64,000 nt of DNA from Paenibacillus lautus NBRC 15380. GTDB taxonomy: Bacteria; Bacillota; Bacilli; Paenibacillales; Paenibacillaceae. Positions 35,429 to 43,332 of the stretch are shown one piece after another. Made by a program: the position numbers and the translations under genes. The stretch lies in contig NZ_BIMF01000010.1 in NCBI RefSeq assembly GCF_004000945.1, positions 1-64,000 of the forward strand, read 5' to 3'. The number at the start of each line of letters is the position of its first letter. Within the stretch, counting starts at the first letter, position 1. The notes under the pieces were generated by a model that worked only from the letters and a program-made list of their open reading frames with translations, was not told the origin of the DNA and did no database searches.

Positions 35429-35457
35429 ATGATACTCAAGTTGTCTTAAAATTTCAA
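35429..35457 (-). promoter_or_regulatory. groESL sigma-A promoter
   Basis: Minus strand TTGAAA, 17 bases, TATCAT, immediately upstream of CIRCE, so HrcA bound at CIRCE blocks initiation. Confidence 0.8.
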
Positions 35458-35613
35458 GTCCTTTGCATGATTTTTTGATCATTTTTTTGCAATTGGGACT
35501 CTGATCGGGGTTGTCCCTAAACCCCCTTCTCCATTGTATCCATGACCAGCCAAAATATGCCTGATTCGTAAGGTACACTGTACGGCTGAAAACCAACTAA
35601 CTCTCCCCTTTCA

Positions 35614-36432
35614 TCAAACCTTGAATAACTGCGGTCCGCCTGTTCCCCATGCTGCAACCAGTGCGTTCCGAAACAAAGCATCCAGCCTTTGATCCAGATC
35701 CGTATCTTGATGCTTCTTATCCTTGGCCAGCAGCTCATACTCGTTCAATTTCTCTTCGATGAATGCGTTAATAATAGGAAGTTTCGGTTCAACATCCATC
35801 TCTTCACCCGAACGTTTGCGAAGAAGCAATTGATTGATCTCCTGTTTCAGTGCACTTCCCTGATCTAATAGGCGATCCGTAAGCAGCTCGATTTCCATGG
35901 GAGGCATCTCGTTATAGGTCTGAATCCAGTCGCATGCCAGGATCGGACGCAGTACATAGAAATACTTTTTGATCTTAACGTCTCCCCCTTGCAAATACAT
36001 CCGGTAATTGCCCTTGGCCATGTTCAGGTAGTGGTGCATGCAAGATTTAGGCGAGAAGGCAAGCGGAGATATGCTGCGGATTTGCTGGGCGATGCCAAGC
36101 GTCTCCTTATACTTGATGGGGGACTCCAACCGCTCGAGCAGGGGCGGATTGGACTTGCGAAAAAGCCCCAGTGCTTTTTTCAAATCCCAACCGCTCATAT
36201 CCAGCCTGTCGCTGATCGGCCGCTCAATCACATCTCGCTTGTCGAATATGGATAAATACCAGTCCACGGGTCTGATATAGATAAACCTTACATCATAATC
36301 GCTGTCCGTCGACGGGAAGCCCCAGGCCCTGCTGCCTGACTCGCAGGCATACAGGATAAGAACCCCTTCCTCCCGCTCAATCAGATCAAGTTCTTGCTGA
36401 ATCGTCGATTTCATTTCCTGCGTTATATTCAT
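35614..36432 (-). CDS. Predicted nucleotidyltransferase (COG3541-like)
   Basis: 272 residues. The nucleotidyltransferase core is SGSRAWGFPSTDSDYDVRFIY (G-S-R-x-W-G...D-x-D; split GSRAWGFPST / DSDYDVRF), residues about 31-50. The rest is helical (YcgL-like). The polymerase-beta fold transfers nucleotides to an unknown acceptor. Start at 36432 has AAGGAG; the frame continues to 36492. It diverges from the WYL-like gene with a short gap. Confidence 0.78.
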   Translation of the reverse strand: MNITQEMKSTIQQELDLIEREEGVLILYACESGSRAWGFPSTDSDYDVRFIYIRPVDWYLSIFDKRDVIERPISDRLDMSGWDLKKALGLFRKSNPPLLERLESPIKYKETLGIAQQIRSISPLAFSPKSCMHHYLNMAKGNYRMYLQGGDVKIKKYFYVLRPILACDWIQTYNEMPPMEIELLTDRLLDQGSALKQEINQLLLRKRSGEEMDVEPKLPIINAFIEEKLNEYELLAKDKKHQDTDLDQRLDALFRNALVAAWGTGGPQLFKV

Positions 36433-36519
36433 ATCCGGAATCTCTCCTTCTGTATGTGCCATGTGATTTCCGATATTCTTATTGTCTTCCAAGCGTTCCT
36501 ATTTCAACAGGGCGAAAGT

Positions 36520-37353
36520 ATGGCGATAACAAAAAGTTGTTATAATATCCTTCCTTTATGCGGTTCCATATATCAGATTATGACGCGGCTTGAGGAAACC
36601 GACTCGATTGCCATAACGGCACAAGAACGGGGATGGCTCAAGATGATGCTGGTGCACCCTGAGGCAGCCAACGCCTTTACACCTGAAACCTTGAAGCGAC
36701 TCGAACAAATCCTTCACACGGAGCATAGCGGTGCCGAGATGAAGGAGATTATCCTGGAGAAGGCCAAGGGACAAGAACGAAGCGTATACCATCCCCATCT
36801 TCGAACACTGCGAAGAATGATCATGCAGGATCAAGGCTTTCGCTTAAGCTACCGCACAAAGCTTGGAGAAACGCGCAGCAATCAGTCCGGCTTCCCGTAC
36901 AAATTAGAGTATTCCATGATCAAACGGGAATGGATGCTGATCTGGTACAGCAAGAACCGTAGAGGGCTTATGTATACGAAGCTCGACTATATTCTATATA
37001 TCCAAGGGACATCACTCCCGTCTTTTCGAATCAACCGCATTAAGGAACGGCTGCAGAAGCTGATGGAAAATCGGGAGAAGCAAGCCCTCATTGAAATCCA
37101 TCGACGATACCATGCGGAATTGTCACGGATCCTGTACGCCTTCTCCTGTTTTGACAAAACCGTGCATTATGATGAAAAGTCCGACACCTACCGCATTAAG
37201 GTCTGTTATTTGGAGGATGAGTGCGACTTTCTGCTCTCCCGCATTCGCTTTCTCGGACTGCGGGTGAAAGTCGTGGAAGGAAGCACGCTGCAGGCCCGGA
37301 TGCAAGAAACCGCAGCGCTGGCTCTGGCAAGATATGCTCAAGATGAAGGTTAA
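36520..37353 (+). CDS. WYL-like domain protein, uncharacterised
   Basis: 277 residues from ATG 36520 (AGGG upstream, start uncertain; the frame is open from 36394). The middle RLSYRTKLGETRSNQSGFPYKLEYSMIKREWMLIWYSK has the WYL-type strand pattern (PYKLEY...REWMLIWYS). The C-terminal third (CYLEDECDFLLSRIRFLGLRVKVVEG) resembles WYL C-terminal extensions that bind ligands. I see no clear N-terminal HTH; it may be a stand-alone sensor or have a helical DNA-binding region. Followed by a terminator at 37439. Confidence 0.6.
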   Translation: MAITKSCYNILPLCGSIYQIMTRLEETDSIAITAQERGWLKMMLVHPEAANAFTPETLKRLEQILHTEHSGAEMKEIILEKAKGQERSVYHPHLRTLRRMIMQDQGFRLSYRTKLGETRSNQSGFPYKLEYSMIKREWMLIWYSKNRRGLMYTKLDYILYIQGTSLPSFRINRIKERLQKLMENREKQALIEIHRRYHAELSRILYAFSCFDKTVHYDEKSDTYRIKVCYLEDECDFLLSRIRFLGLRVKVVEGSTLQARMQETAALALARYAQDEG

Positions 37354-37438
37354 GACGTTATGAAATGTTTCCCATGAAGACCGAGAACAGATGCAATGAT
37401 GAAGTTGATTTCTACCCATTCGATCCTTGAACAAAAAA

Positions 37439-37487
37439 ACAACCCGCAAACCATACTCCGTGGAGTGAGGTTATGCGGGTTGTTCTT
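37439..37487. terminator. Bidirectional terminator before tatC
   Basis: Stem AACAACCCGCA / TGCGGGTTGTT with an inner small hairpin (ACTCCGTGGAGT), A7 on the left, TTCTTATT on the right. Confidence 0.82.
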
Positions 37488-37529
37488 ATTCTCATGCGAT
37501 CCTATTTTGCAAAACGATTATAATCTCTG

Positions 37530-38303
37530 TTAATCCTCTTCGTTTACCCGTACGTACCGGCTGTCCCGTTCCATATCCGCCTCTAATTGCTTGCGGTAGA
37601 TCACGGAAGACAGGAACACGCTGAATTCGTAGAGAAGCAGCAGCGGAATCGTGACCAGGAAATCCGATATGAAGTCCGGCGGCGTAATGACAACCGCAAT
37701 GAATACAAGCGCGAAATAAGCCACTTTGCGCATCTTACGAAGCCGCAGCGGGTTCAGAATGCGAATTCTCGTTAAGAACATCACCACAAGCGGCAGCTCA
37801 AACAGCAAAGCCAGCGGCAATACGAGATTGAACATAAAATTCAAGTAATTGGTAATCCCATAGGTTTCCTGGAGCCCCATGCCCTGCGTAATCGCCGTCG
37901 TGAACGACAGTGTCATCGGAAACACGATGTAGTATCCGAATGCAATCCCCACGAGGAACAGAAGAAATGCATACGGCACATAACGAATGGCCGCTTTCTG
38001 CTCTTCTTTGCGAAGTCCCGGCTTGACGAACGCCCACAACTGATAGAAGATCAGCGGAACGGAAATGACGAGTGAGAAAATGGCAGCGATTTTCATGTAG
38101 ATCCCGATACCATCCCAGAAGGAGAAGGCATGCAGTTCAAAGTTCTTTGCTTCTTCGGCTGCCGTCAAATAGTGATAGATCGGGTCCGCAACAAACAGCC
38201 CCCCGATCAGTCCTGCTACGAATACCACGAGCACGATTATAATTCGTTTGCGAAGCTCGCCCAAATGCTCCACAAGCGCCATATCTTTCACTTGCTCCGA
38301 CAT
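37530..38303 (-). CDS. tatC: Sec-independent translocase subunit TatC
   Basis: 257 residues with six membrane spans. Typical N-terminus MSEQVKDMALVEHLGELRKRI with the conserved ELRKR and a conserved proline-rich core (FVKPGLRKEE). TatC recognises twin-arginine signals and, with TatA, moves folded proteins across the membrane. ATG at 38303 has GGTGG. Located after tatA, separated by a hairpin at 38340. Confidence 0.96.
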   Translation of the reverse strand: MSEQVKDMALVEHLGELRKRIIIVLVVFVAGLIGGLFVADPIYHYLTAAEEAKNFELHAFSFWDGIGIYMKIAAIFSLVISVPLIFYQLWAFVKPGLRKEEQKAAIRYVPYAFLLFLVGIAFGYYIVFPMTLSFTTAITQGMGLQETYGITNYLNFMFNLVLPLALLFELPLVVMFLTRIRILNPLRLRKMRKVAYFALVFIAVVITPPDFISDFLVTIPLLLLYEFSVFLSSVIYRKQLEADMERDSRYVRVNEED

Positions 38304-38337
38304 GTTAACCACCACCCTATATGTGACCCTAACAAAA

Positions 38338-38364
38338 CAAAATCCCTCCCGAAGGAAGGGACTT
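38338..38364 (-). terminator. Terminator-like hairpin between tatA and tatC
   Basis: Minus strand stem TCCCTTCC / GGGAGGGA, loop TTC, followed by TTTTGTTTTG. It would let tatA be made in excess of tatC. Confidence 0.6.
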
Positions 38365-38375
38365 CAAACCTTGCA

Positions 38376-38612
38376 TTATTCCGGAAGACGCTTGTCTTCA
38401 ACCTTGGTTGGTTCAGCAGCAACGACTTGCTGGGGAGCCTCTTCTTTCTTCTTCGCCGGCGCATCGTCAGCAATAATCTCGCGGGCACCGTCCTTAAACT
38501 CCCGGAATGTTCTTCCGACCGCGCGTCCCAGTTCAGGAAGCTTGTTCGGTCCGAACAAGAGCAGCGCCAAAATGACGAGTAAAATAATACCCGGCACTCC
38601 AATTGTACTCAT
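38376..38612 (-). CDS. tatA: Twin-arginine translocase subunit TatA
   Basis: 78 residues. One membrane helix (GVPGIILLVILALLLFGPNKL), then the conserved FGPxxLPELGRAVG hinge and amphipathic helix, and a charged, low-complexity tail. TatA multimers form the Tat pore. Start at 38612 with AGGAGGAG; the frame upstream to 38687 is not needed. Pair with tatC immediately downstream. Confidence 0.95.
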   Translation of the reverse strand: MSTIGVPGIILLVILALLLFGPNKLPELGRAVGRTFREFKDGAREIIADDAPAKKKEEAPQQVVAAEPTKVEDKRLPE

Positions 38613-38830
38613 ATCTATTCTCCTCCTCGTCCTGCTCAATGCCTTCAAAAGGACTTCAGGATGATCTAAATCCGTCATGCCTTGCACTACAACAGGTGTT
38701 AACTAATGACCATAATCCGACTACAGCAGTTGAAACAAGCTCATATATCGCCATCATACCATAATGTAAATCACATATACAGTCTAGAAACGTGACAGAT
38801 TATTTACATAATTATCTAATAGGATATCAC

Positions 38831-39322
38831 TTAGAGCTGCTCGCGATACTGGCCCGTTACCATCAGCAGTGCCTCCGGAAGCTGATCCATGACCGCCGCC
38901 AGATTCTCGTGCACGCCTTTTGGCGAGCCCGGCAGGTTGACAATCAAGGTGCGGCCGCGGACGCCGCATACGCCCCGAAACAGCATCGCGCTCCGATTCT
39001 TCTGCATGACGGTAGCGCGCATCGCTTCCACAATGCCGGGCACTTCGCGTTCGATGACCCGCTTGGTTGCCTCCGGGGTAACATCCCGGACCGCCAGCTC
39101 CGTTCCGCCCGTCGTGAGTACGAGATCCACTTGATAATAATCCGTCAGTTCGATCAATGCCGCGATAATTTCATCCGGCTCGTCCGGTACGATCCGGTAT
39201 TCAATAATTTCTCCGCTCAGCTCTTCCTCCACCAATTCCCGGATCACTTGAGCGCTCGTATCCTCGCGTTCCCCCCGCGAACCTTTATCGCTCGCCGTTA
39301 GGATCGCCGTTTTCCACACCAT
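38831..39322 (-). CDS. Molybdopterin adenylyltransferase-like protein (MogA/MoaB)
   Basis: 163 residues. The motif TTGGTELAVRDVTPEAT (residues 79-95) and NLPGSPKGVHENL (134-146) place it in MogA/MoaB. The enzyme adenylylates molybdopterin before metal insertion. The usual TGGTG loop reads TGGTE here. Start has GAAGGAGAGAG. Next upstream on the same strand are moaC and formyl-THF cyclo-ligase, so this is a small cofactor transcript. Between MogA and MoaB the two are hard to tell apart by sequence alone. Confidence 0.88.
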   Translation of the reverse strand: MVWKTAILTASDKGSRGEREDTSAQVIRELVEEELSGEIIEYRIVPDEPDEIIAALIELTDYYQVDLVLTTGGTELAVRDVTPEATKRVIEREVPGIVEAMRATVMQKNRSAMLFRGVCGVRGRTLIVNLPGSPKGVHENLAAVMDQLPEALLMVTGQYREQL

Positions 39323-39361
39323 CTGCCCTCTCTCCTTCCCACTCGTCCGAATCTCCTGTCT

Positions 39362-39847
39362 CTATTCAATGCTATGTTGTTCTTGTATGTAATCCCCGCT
39401 CTTCCCACCGGTTTTGCTTGCCAGGTAGGTAGGGCCGATGACCATGTCCTTTTGCAAGGCTTTGCACATGTCATAGACCGTCAGCGCAGCAGCGGAAGCT
39501 GCGGTCAAGGCTTCCATTTCAACGCCGGTTTTGCCTGTGGTCTTCACAGTCGTTTCTATATATAACTCATCTCTAGCATTATCGCTGAACTCCACATTCA
39601 CGCCAGTCAACGGCAGCGGATGACACATCGGGATCCAGTTCGACGTATTCTTGGCAGCCATAATGGCCGCAACCTGTGCTACGGCGAGCACATCTCCCTT
39701 GCCGATCTTCCCCTCCTGGATGCGAATCAGCGTATCCGGATGCATACGGACCGTTGTCTTCGCTACCGCTGTCCGGGCCGTTACATCTTTATCACTAACA
39801 TCCACCATGCGTGCTCTGCCTTGGCCATTAAAATGACTCAATTCCAT
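39362..39847 (-). CDS. moaC: Cyclic pyranopterin monophosphate synthase MoaC
   Basis: 161 residues. Conserved segments are MVDVSDKDVTARTAVA, IPMCHPLPLTGVNVEF and the C-terminal ALTAASAAALTVYDMCKA. MoaC rearranges the GTP-derived intermediate to cyclic pyranopterin monophosphate in molybdenum cofactor synthesis. Start 3 bases after the cyclo-ligase stop; likely coupled. In B. subtilis moaC (ydiG) sits next to ydiF and near tatAY, a matching neighbourhood. Confidence 0.95.
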   Translation of the reverse strand: MELSHFNGQGRARMVDVSDKDVTARTAVAKTTVRMHPDTLIRIQEGKIGKGDVLAVAQVAAIMAAKNTSNWIPMCHPLPLTGVNVEFSDNARDELYIETTVKTTGKTGVEMEALTAASAAALTVYDMCKALQKDMVIGPTYLASKTGGKSGDYIQEQHSIE

Positions 39848-39850
39848 CTC

Positions 39851-40501
39851 TTATCCCTCCGCTGCAGTTCCGGCCTTCACGGTATGTCCCAGTTCCGTAA
39901 CCAAACCGTCCAATACCCTATCATGTTCTTCCATAGGAACATGCTCCAAGACCTGAATCTCGTAACCGATTCCCACCCACAAGGGCTTCACGATCTGACG
40001 AGGGTTGTCTTGTGCTCTCTGACTAAGCCTGTCCGACAGCCGGTCATAATAACCGCCTCCGTACCCAAGCCTTCCGCCCTTTCTGTCAAACGCAAGCCCC
40101 GGCACCCAGATGATATCAGGTCCAGGATGATTCCATTTCTCCGACCGCAACGGATCTGGTTCCGGAATGCCGTAGGCTCCGGGAATCAGCTCGTTCCATG
40201 CCTGAAGCTTATACAACTCCATCGAACGGTCTTGGGGCAAACTCCGCGGGACGATAACCTGAATCCCCTGCTTCCATGCCCATTCAACAAGCGGCCGGGA
40301 ATCCAGTTCGGAGCGAAAGGGGACATAAATCATCATGCTCTGAAGTTGAAACCGATTCATGACCTCCGAAGCAAACTCGCAGGCTTGCTGCGACCGCTTT
40401 GCCCGCTCATCCTCAGATAATTCATCCCTACGCAATGCCATCGCCTTGCGCAGGGCAGCTTTTGCGGATACCCGCTTCAAATCTTCCTCAGGGTTCAACA
40501 C
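39851..40501 (-). CDS. 5-formyltetrahydrofolate cyclo-ligase
   Basis: 216 residues. Typical C-terminal motif RLGYGGGYYDRLS, with VPGLAFDRKGGRLG just before, and N-terminal LRKAMALRRDEL. It converts 5-formyl-THF to 5,10-methenyl-THF with ATP. Start is GTG (40501) or TTG (40498), GAGAGGA upstream. It overlaps no neighbour and is close to moaC; the cluster links folate and pterin cofactor genes. Confidence 0.93.
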   Translation of the reverse strand: MLNPEEDLKRVSAKAALRKAMALRRDELSEDERAKRSQQACEFASEVMNRFQLQSMMIYVPFRSELDSRPLVEWAWKQGIQVIVPRSLPQDRSMELYKLQAWNELIPGAYGIPEPDPLRSEKWNHPGPDIIWVPGLAFDRKGGRLGYGGGYYDRLSDRLSQRAQDNPRQIVKPLWVGIGYEIQVLEHVPMEEHDRVLDGLVTELGHTVKAGTAAEG

Positions 40502-40625
40502 GTGATCTTTCCTCTCACGCTTATAATTAAGTTTAGTTTACCACTGTTCCTTCCTTTAGCCAAGAATGCCGGAAGTCGCCAATCATGGTCGATTGTTCGG
40601 TCATTTTCATGTACACTTAATTTAA

Positions 40626-40735
40626 GATATCAGAACGTATAGACTTCAAAGCATGACCATCCTGATATCGCAAGAAAAATAGCTTCTAAAAACGGTCTGT
40701 CTTCTGAGAATGTACGTCGGTATACGTTTTTCTTA
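40626..40735 (+). ncRNA. Candidate structured leader RNA, copy 1
   Basis: First of two tandem units of about 110 bases in the ydiF leader. The stem is GATATCAG (40626-40633) with CTGATATC (40662-40669) around a 28-base loop. A conserved second part follows: CAAGAAAAA, then CGGTCTGTCTTCTGAGA and TGTACGTCGGTA, then GTTTTTCTT that can pair back with AAGAAAAA. The unit is not any riboswitch class I can name. Confidence 0.6.
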
Positions 40736-40736
40736 A

Positions 40737-40848
40737 GAGATAAGAATGTATATACATCAGAGGTTCCCCTCCTTATCTCGCAAGAAAAACTTCCGCTATA
40801 TGCGGTCTGTCTTCTGAGAGTGTACGTCGGTAAAGGTTTTTCTTATAA
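40737..40848 (+). ncRNA. Candidate structured leader RNA, copy 2
   Basis: Second unit, 110 bases downstream of the first. The outer stem is GAGATAAG (40737-40744) with CTTATCTC (40772-40779): different letters, same pairing as copy 1, which is compensatory change. The downstream block CGGTCTGTCTTCTGAGA / TGTACGTCGGTA / GTTTTTCTT is nearly unchanged. An extra CCGC / GCGG hairpin is present. It ends 50 bases before the ydiF start. Confidence 0.6.
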
Positions 40849-40897
40849 TGAAGAATTAATGGTACAAACATATAGAATGATGGAGGTTTCACATAAC

Positions 40898-42850
40898 ATG
40901 CTGCTGCAAGCCAATGGCATTACGAAATTATACGGAGTTACGCCCGTGCTTGACGGGATCAATCTGCAGGTGCTTGAACGCGAAAGAATCGGCCTTGTCG
41001 GAGTCAATGGAGCCGGGAAATCGACGCTGCTCAAAATATTGGCCGGTGAGATGTCTTATGATGGCGGACAAATCTTCAAGGCTAAGGAAACCACCGTCGG
41101 TTATCTTGCCCAGAACAGCGGGCTTCAGTCCGATTCGTCGATATGGAACGAAATGCTGGATGTCTTCACTCCCCTTCTGGAGATGGAGCGCGAGCTGCGT
41201 CAGATGGAGGAACAAATTGCCGACCCGAAGTCGAGCGAGGATCCGAAAAAATACCAGGAGCTTCTGGATCGTTATGCGATCCGTTCGGACTGGTTCAAGG
41301 ATCAAGGCGGTTATGAGATCGAAACACGCATCCGCAGCGTGCTGCACGGCATGGGATTCGGCAGTTTTTCGCCGGATACGTCCATTGCCACATTAAGCGG
41401 CGGGCAGAAGACAAGGCTGGCCCTTGCAAAAATATTGCTGCAGGCACCCGATCTGCTCATGCTGGACGAACCGACAAACCATCTGGATATCGCCACCCTC
41501 ACCTGGCTGGAGGATTATTTGCGCGGATATTCCGGCTCGTTGCTTGTCGTATCCCATGACCGCTATTTCCTGGATCGTCTCGTGACGACCATTGTGGAGA
41601 TCGAACGCCGTCATTCCAAAAAATATACGGGCAACTACAGTCGGTATATTGAACTGAAGGCAGCGGAATACGAATCCCAGCTGAAGCAATACGAGAAGCA
41701 GCAGGATGAAATCTCCCGCATGGAGACCTTCATTCAGCGAAATCTGGTCCGGGCTTCTACGACCAAGCGCGCGCAGAGCCGCCGCAAAGCGCTGGATAAA
41801 ATGGAACGGCTCGACAGACCGCTGGGTGATTTGAAAAAAGCTCATTTTTCTTTCGAAGCCGAGTATATGTCGGGTAAAGACGTCCTTCATGTGCGGGACC
41901 TGGCACTTGCGTTCGAGCAGGACAAGCCTCTGTTCCGACAGGTTTCCTTTGATCTCAGCCGCGGAGAAACCGTAGCTTTGATCGGCCCCAACGGGGTTGG
42001 CAAATCGACGCTCCTGAAATGCTTGATCGGTACATTGAAACCAACGGCAGGATCGCTTCAATGGGGGACAAAAGTGAAGATCGGCTACTACGATCAAGAG
42101 CAATCCGAGCTGAATCCGAGCAATACCGTTCTGGAAGAGCTATGGGGCACCTATCCGCATATGGAGGAAGCCCGTATCCGCACCGTTCTGGGCAACTTCC
42201 TCTTCAGCGGTGAAGATGTGCTCAAGAAGATCAGTTCCTTAAGCGGCGGGGAAAAGGCACGCGTCTCGCTTGCCAAGCTGATGCTCCTGGAAGCCAACAT
42301 GCTCATCTTGGACGAGCCTACGAACCATTTGGACTTATTTGCAAAAGAGGTTCTGGAATCGGCACTCATGGATTACGAAGGCACTTTATTGTTCATATCC
42401 CATGACCGTTACTTCCTTAACAAAATGGCCGAGCGCATCATCGAGCTTCATCCGGACGGCATTCAACATTTCCTGGGTAATTATGACGACTATACGGAGA
42501 AAAAGCAGGAAATTCTCGATATGAATGACGAACCTTCCGAGCCGTTTGCTCGTCACACCCTGAAACAGGAAGGGAAAGCTGAAGCTGCCGTCGAGAAACA
42601 GGGAGCCGTTTCCTTTGAAGCCGAGAAGCAAGCAAAGCGGGAGGAGCGAAACCGTCAGCGCAGACTTGCAAGCCTGGAGGAGCAAATTCACGCCCTGGAA
42701 TCGGACATTACTCAATTGGAAACCGAGATGACATTGCCGGAGATCTATCAGGATTATATGGCACTCCAAGAGCGGCAGCAGTCGTTAGAGGAGAAAAAGA
42801 GTCAGCTTGAGCAAATTTTTGCCGAATGGGAGTCATTGCTGGAAGATTAA
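40898..42850 (+). CDS. ydiF: ABC-F family ribosome-associated ATPase (YdiF-like)
   Basis: 650 residues with two ABC domains and no membrane part. Walker A motifs are GVNGAGKST (domain 1) and GPNGVGKST (domain 2). Signatures are LSGGQKTRLALAK and LSGGEKARVSLAK, each with Walker B MLDEPTNHLD or ILDEPTNHLD. A charged linker (residues about 245-310) and a coiled-coil tail (from about 560) follow. ABC-F proteins bind the ribosomal E-site. Start at 40898 has GGAGG 11 bases upstream. Neighbours moaC and tsaD match the B. subtilis ydiF locus. Confidence 0.92.
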   Translation: MLLQANGITKLYGVTPVLDGINLQVLERERIGLVGVNGAGKSTLLKILAGEMSYDGGQIFKAKETTVGYLAQNSGLQSDSSIWNEMLDVFTPLLEMERELRQMEEQIADPKSSEDPKKYQELLDRYAIRSDWFKDQGGYEIETRIRSVLHGMGFGSFSPDTSIATLSGGQKTRLALAKILLQAPDLLMLDEPTNHLDIATLTWLEDYLRGYSGSLLVVSHDRYFLDRLVTTIVEIERRHSKKYTGNYSRYIELKAAEYESQLKQYEKQQDEISRMETFIQRNLVRASTTKRAQSRRKALDKMERLDRPLGDLKKAHFSFEAEYMSGKDVLHVRDLALAFEQDKPLFRQVSFDLSRGETVALIGPNGVGKSTLLKCLIGTLKPTAGSLQWGTKVKIGYYDQEQSELNPSNTVLEELWGTYPHMEEARIRTVLGNFLFSGEDVLKKISSLSGGEKARVSLAKLMLLEANMLILDEPTNHLDLFAKEVLESALMDYEGTLLFISHDRYFLNKMAERIIELHPDGIQHFLGNYDDYTEKKQEILDMNDEPSEPFARHTLKQEGKAEAAVEKQGAVSFEAEKQAKREERNRQRRLASLEEQIHALESDITQLETEMTLPEIYQDYMALQERQQSLEEKKSQLEQIFAEWESLLED

Positions 42851-42887
42851 AAAAATTCACAAAAGTGTTTCAAATGGAGTTTTGCAC

Positions 42888-43147
42888 TTATACACAAACT
42901 TATCCCCAATAACGGTGCATAAGTTTACCATGAAAATGGCCGAAACGGCCATTTTTTTGTTGTTATACGCGCATCCTTGGTCCTATATCCAGCTTTATCC
43001 ACTAAGTTATTCACATTATCCACAGTTTCCACCGGTAAATTTGAAAATCCTGTCCCCTCTTTTCAGCGTCTTGCAAAAGACCGATTTATCGACATTTTTC
43101 TCGCTTATGCACATTTTTCGGCGAATATGTGGATAACGTTGTTCACA
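42888..43147. promoter_or_regulatory. Cluster of about ten DnaA-box-like 9-mers
   Basis: Sites (consensus TTATNCACA): TTATACACA 42888, TTATCCCCA 42900, TTATGCACC (reverse) 42914, TTATCCACT 42995, TTATTCACA 43007, TTATCCACA 43016 (perfect), TTATCGACA 43086, TTATGCACA 43105, TTATCCACA (reverse) 43128 (perfect), TTGTTCACA 43139. At least five match the consensus fully and the rest miss one base. The stretch between ydiF and leuA has no gene. Confidence 0.82.
42933..42960 (+). terminator. Terminator of ydiF
   Basis: Stem AAATGGCCG / CGGCCATTT with AAA loop, followed by TTTTT. It lies inside the DnaA-box cluster region. Confidence 0.88.
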
Positions 43148-43235
43148 ACTTGACAGAATTATATGTCTTATATAATAGGCCTCTATATAGACTTACCTCT
43201 TGTTATTTGCAAGTTATATTGAGCTTAATTTTGAA

Positions 43236-43275
43236 AAAAGCGACCCTCCTCAATCCGGTTCGGAAGGTCGCTTAT
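43236..43275 (-). terminator. Terminator of leuA
   Basis: Minus strand stem AAGCGACCTTCCG / GGTCGCTT followed by TTTTTC, 60 bases after the leuA stop. Confidence 0.8.
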
Positions 43276-43332
43276 TCCAATGCTAAGTAAATACAAGGGG
43301 AGACTCTAAGGTTCCCTAATCAACCTCCCTGC

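Noticed and set aside
40741..40848. A preQ1-like reading of AGAGGTTCCC in leader copy 2
   Set aside because: The pseudoknot partner and the A-rich tail of preQ1-I are not in the right order, and copy 1 lacks it.
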